Assembly (NCBI GenBank): GCA_036703315.1 | Contig: DATNPH010000277.1 | Span: 1 to 40,737 of the forward strand | DNA length: 40,737 nucleotides | Direction of reading: 5' to 3' | Source of the DNA: DATNPH01 sp036703315 | GTDB taxonomy: Bacteria; Cyanobacteriota; Cyanobacteriia; Cyanobacteriales; Coleofasciculaceae | Shown here: in pieces, positions 40,712 through 40,737 of the stretch | How the letters are laid out: the number at the start of each line of letters is the position of its first letter | How positions within the stretch are numbered: position 1 is the stretch's first letter | The notes under the pieces: generated by a model | What the model was told of the DNA's origin: nothing | Database searches by the model: none | What the model saw: only the letters and a program-made list of their open reading frames with translations | Made by a program: the position numbers and the translations under genes

Positions 40712-40737
40712 AGGCGCGATCGCGAAGTTCTGATTGC

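Noticed and set aside
1..40737. tRNA genes, CRISPR arrays, intact insertion sequences
   Set aside because: No T-loop-like GGTTCGAATCC in a cloverleaf setting, no regularly spaced direct repeats, and no transposase-like protein or terminal inverted repeats with target duplication were found by eye.

Overview
The window is cyanobacterial chromosomal DNA. The evidence is a complete kaiA-kaiB-kaiC circadian clock cluster, the chlorophyll gene chlI, ycf35, a DUF3288 protein, a cyanobacterial-type Dps, and many copies of the HIP1 octamer GCGATCGC, both between and inside genes. The abundance of dispersed short palindromic repeats and the large multidomain kinases suggest a filamentous, large-genome lineage (Oscillatoriales/Coleofasciculus-like). 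That placement is inference.

Layout. Positions 1-588 hold the edge of an RNase D-like exonuclease. Positions 716-5475 are the most accessory-looking part: an AAA/STAND-like P-loop ATPase behind two tandemly duplicated, predicted multi-winged-helix proteins, plus a small lipoprotein. Positions 5.5-8.1 kb hold a decayed small gene, a stand-alone REC-Hpt protein, a type IV pilin-like G/H protein and a DUF3288 protein. Positions 8.2-11.9 kb hold MlaD-like and MlaF-like lipid-transport genes and chlI. At 12.1-19.2 kb a 1269-residue hybrid kinase is divergent from kaiABC; all three of its receiver domains have lost the phospho-acceptor aspartate. Positions 19.4-23.0 kb hold a YiaAB protein, a DUF2997-ycf35-ferredoxin operon, a saccharopine-dehydrogenase-like oxidoreductase and an unknown protein. 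At 23.1-27.7 kb the type IV pilus motor cluster pilB-pilT-pilC runs leftward, away from the rightward chaperone operon grpE-dnaK-dnaJ-tusA-like-rsgA at 28.4-34.2 kb. Positions 34.2-40.7 kb hold a membrane-anchored methyltransferase, a ChaN-like haem-binding protein, a DUF2511 lipoprotein, a GH25 lysozyme with a peptidoglycan-binding domain, a FutC/FbpC-type ABC ATPase with a small partner, a Dps ferritin, and a possible antitoxin.

How genes work together. KaiA, KaiB and KaiC form the clock, and the divergent pseudo-receiver kinase is a good candidate for a clock input or output partner. PilB, PilT and PilC extend, retract and anchor pili. GrpE, DnaK and DnaJ form the Hsp70 system, with the TusA-like and RsgA genes joined to dnaJ by 4-base overlaps. 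MlaD and MlaF need a permease that is not in this window.

Most interesting signals: (1) the ATPase with the duplicated winged-helix pair, a possible undescribed DNA-associated system; (2) the three-pseudo-receiver kinase beside kaiABC; (3) a family of GGTTGAAGG/AACCTGCAAC-type palindromic repeats that occurs between genes and also in frame inside rsgA and the REC-Hpt gene; (4) a structured region upstream of dps. I found no tRNA, rRNA, CRISPR array or intact insertion sequence.
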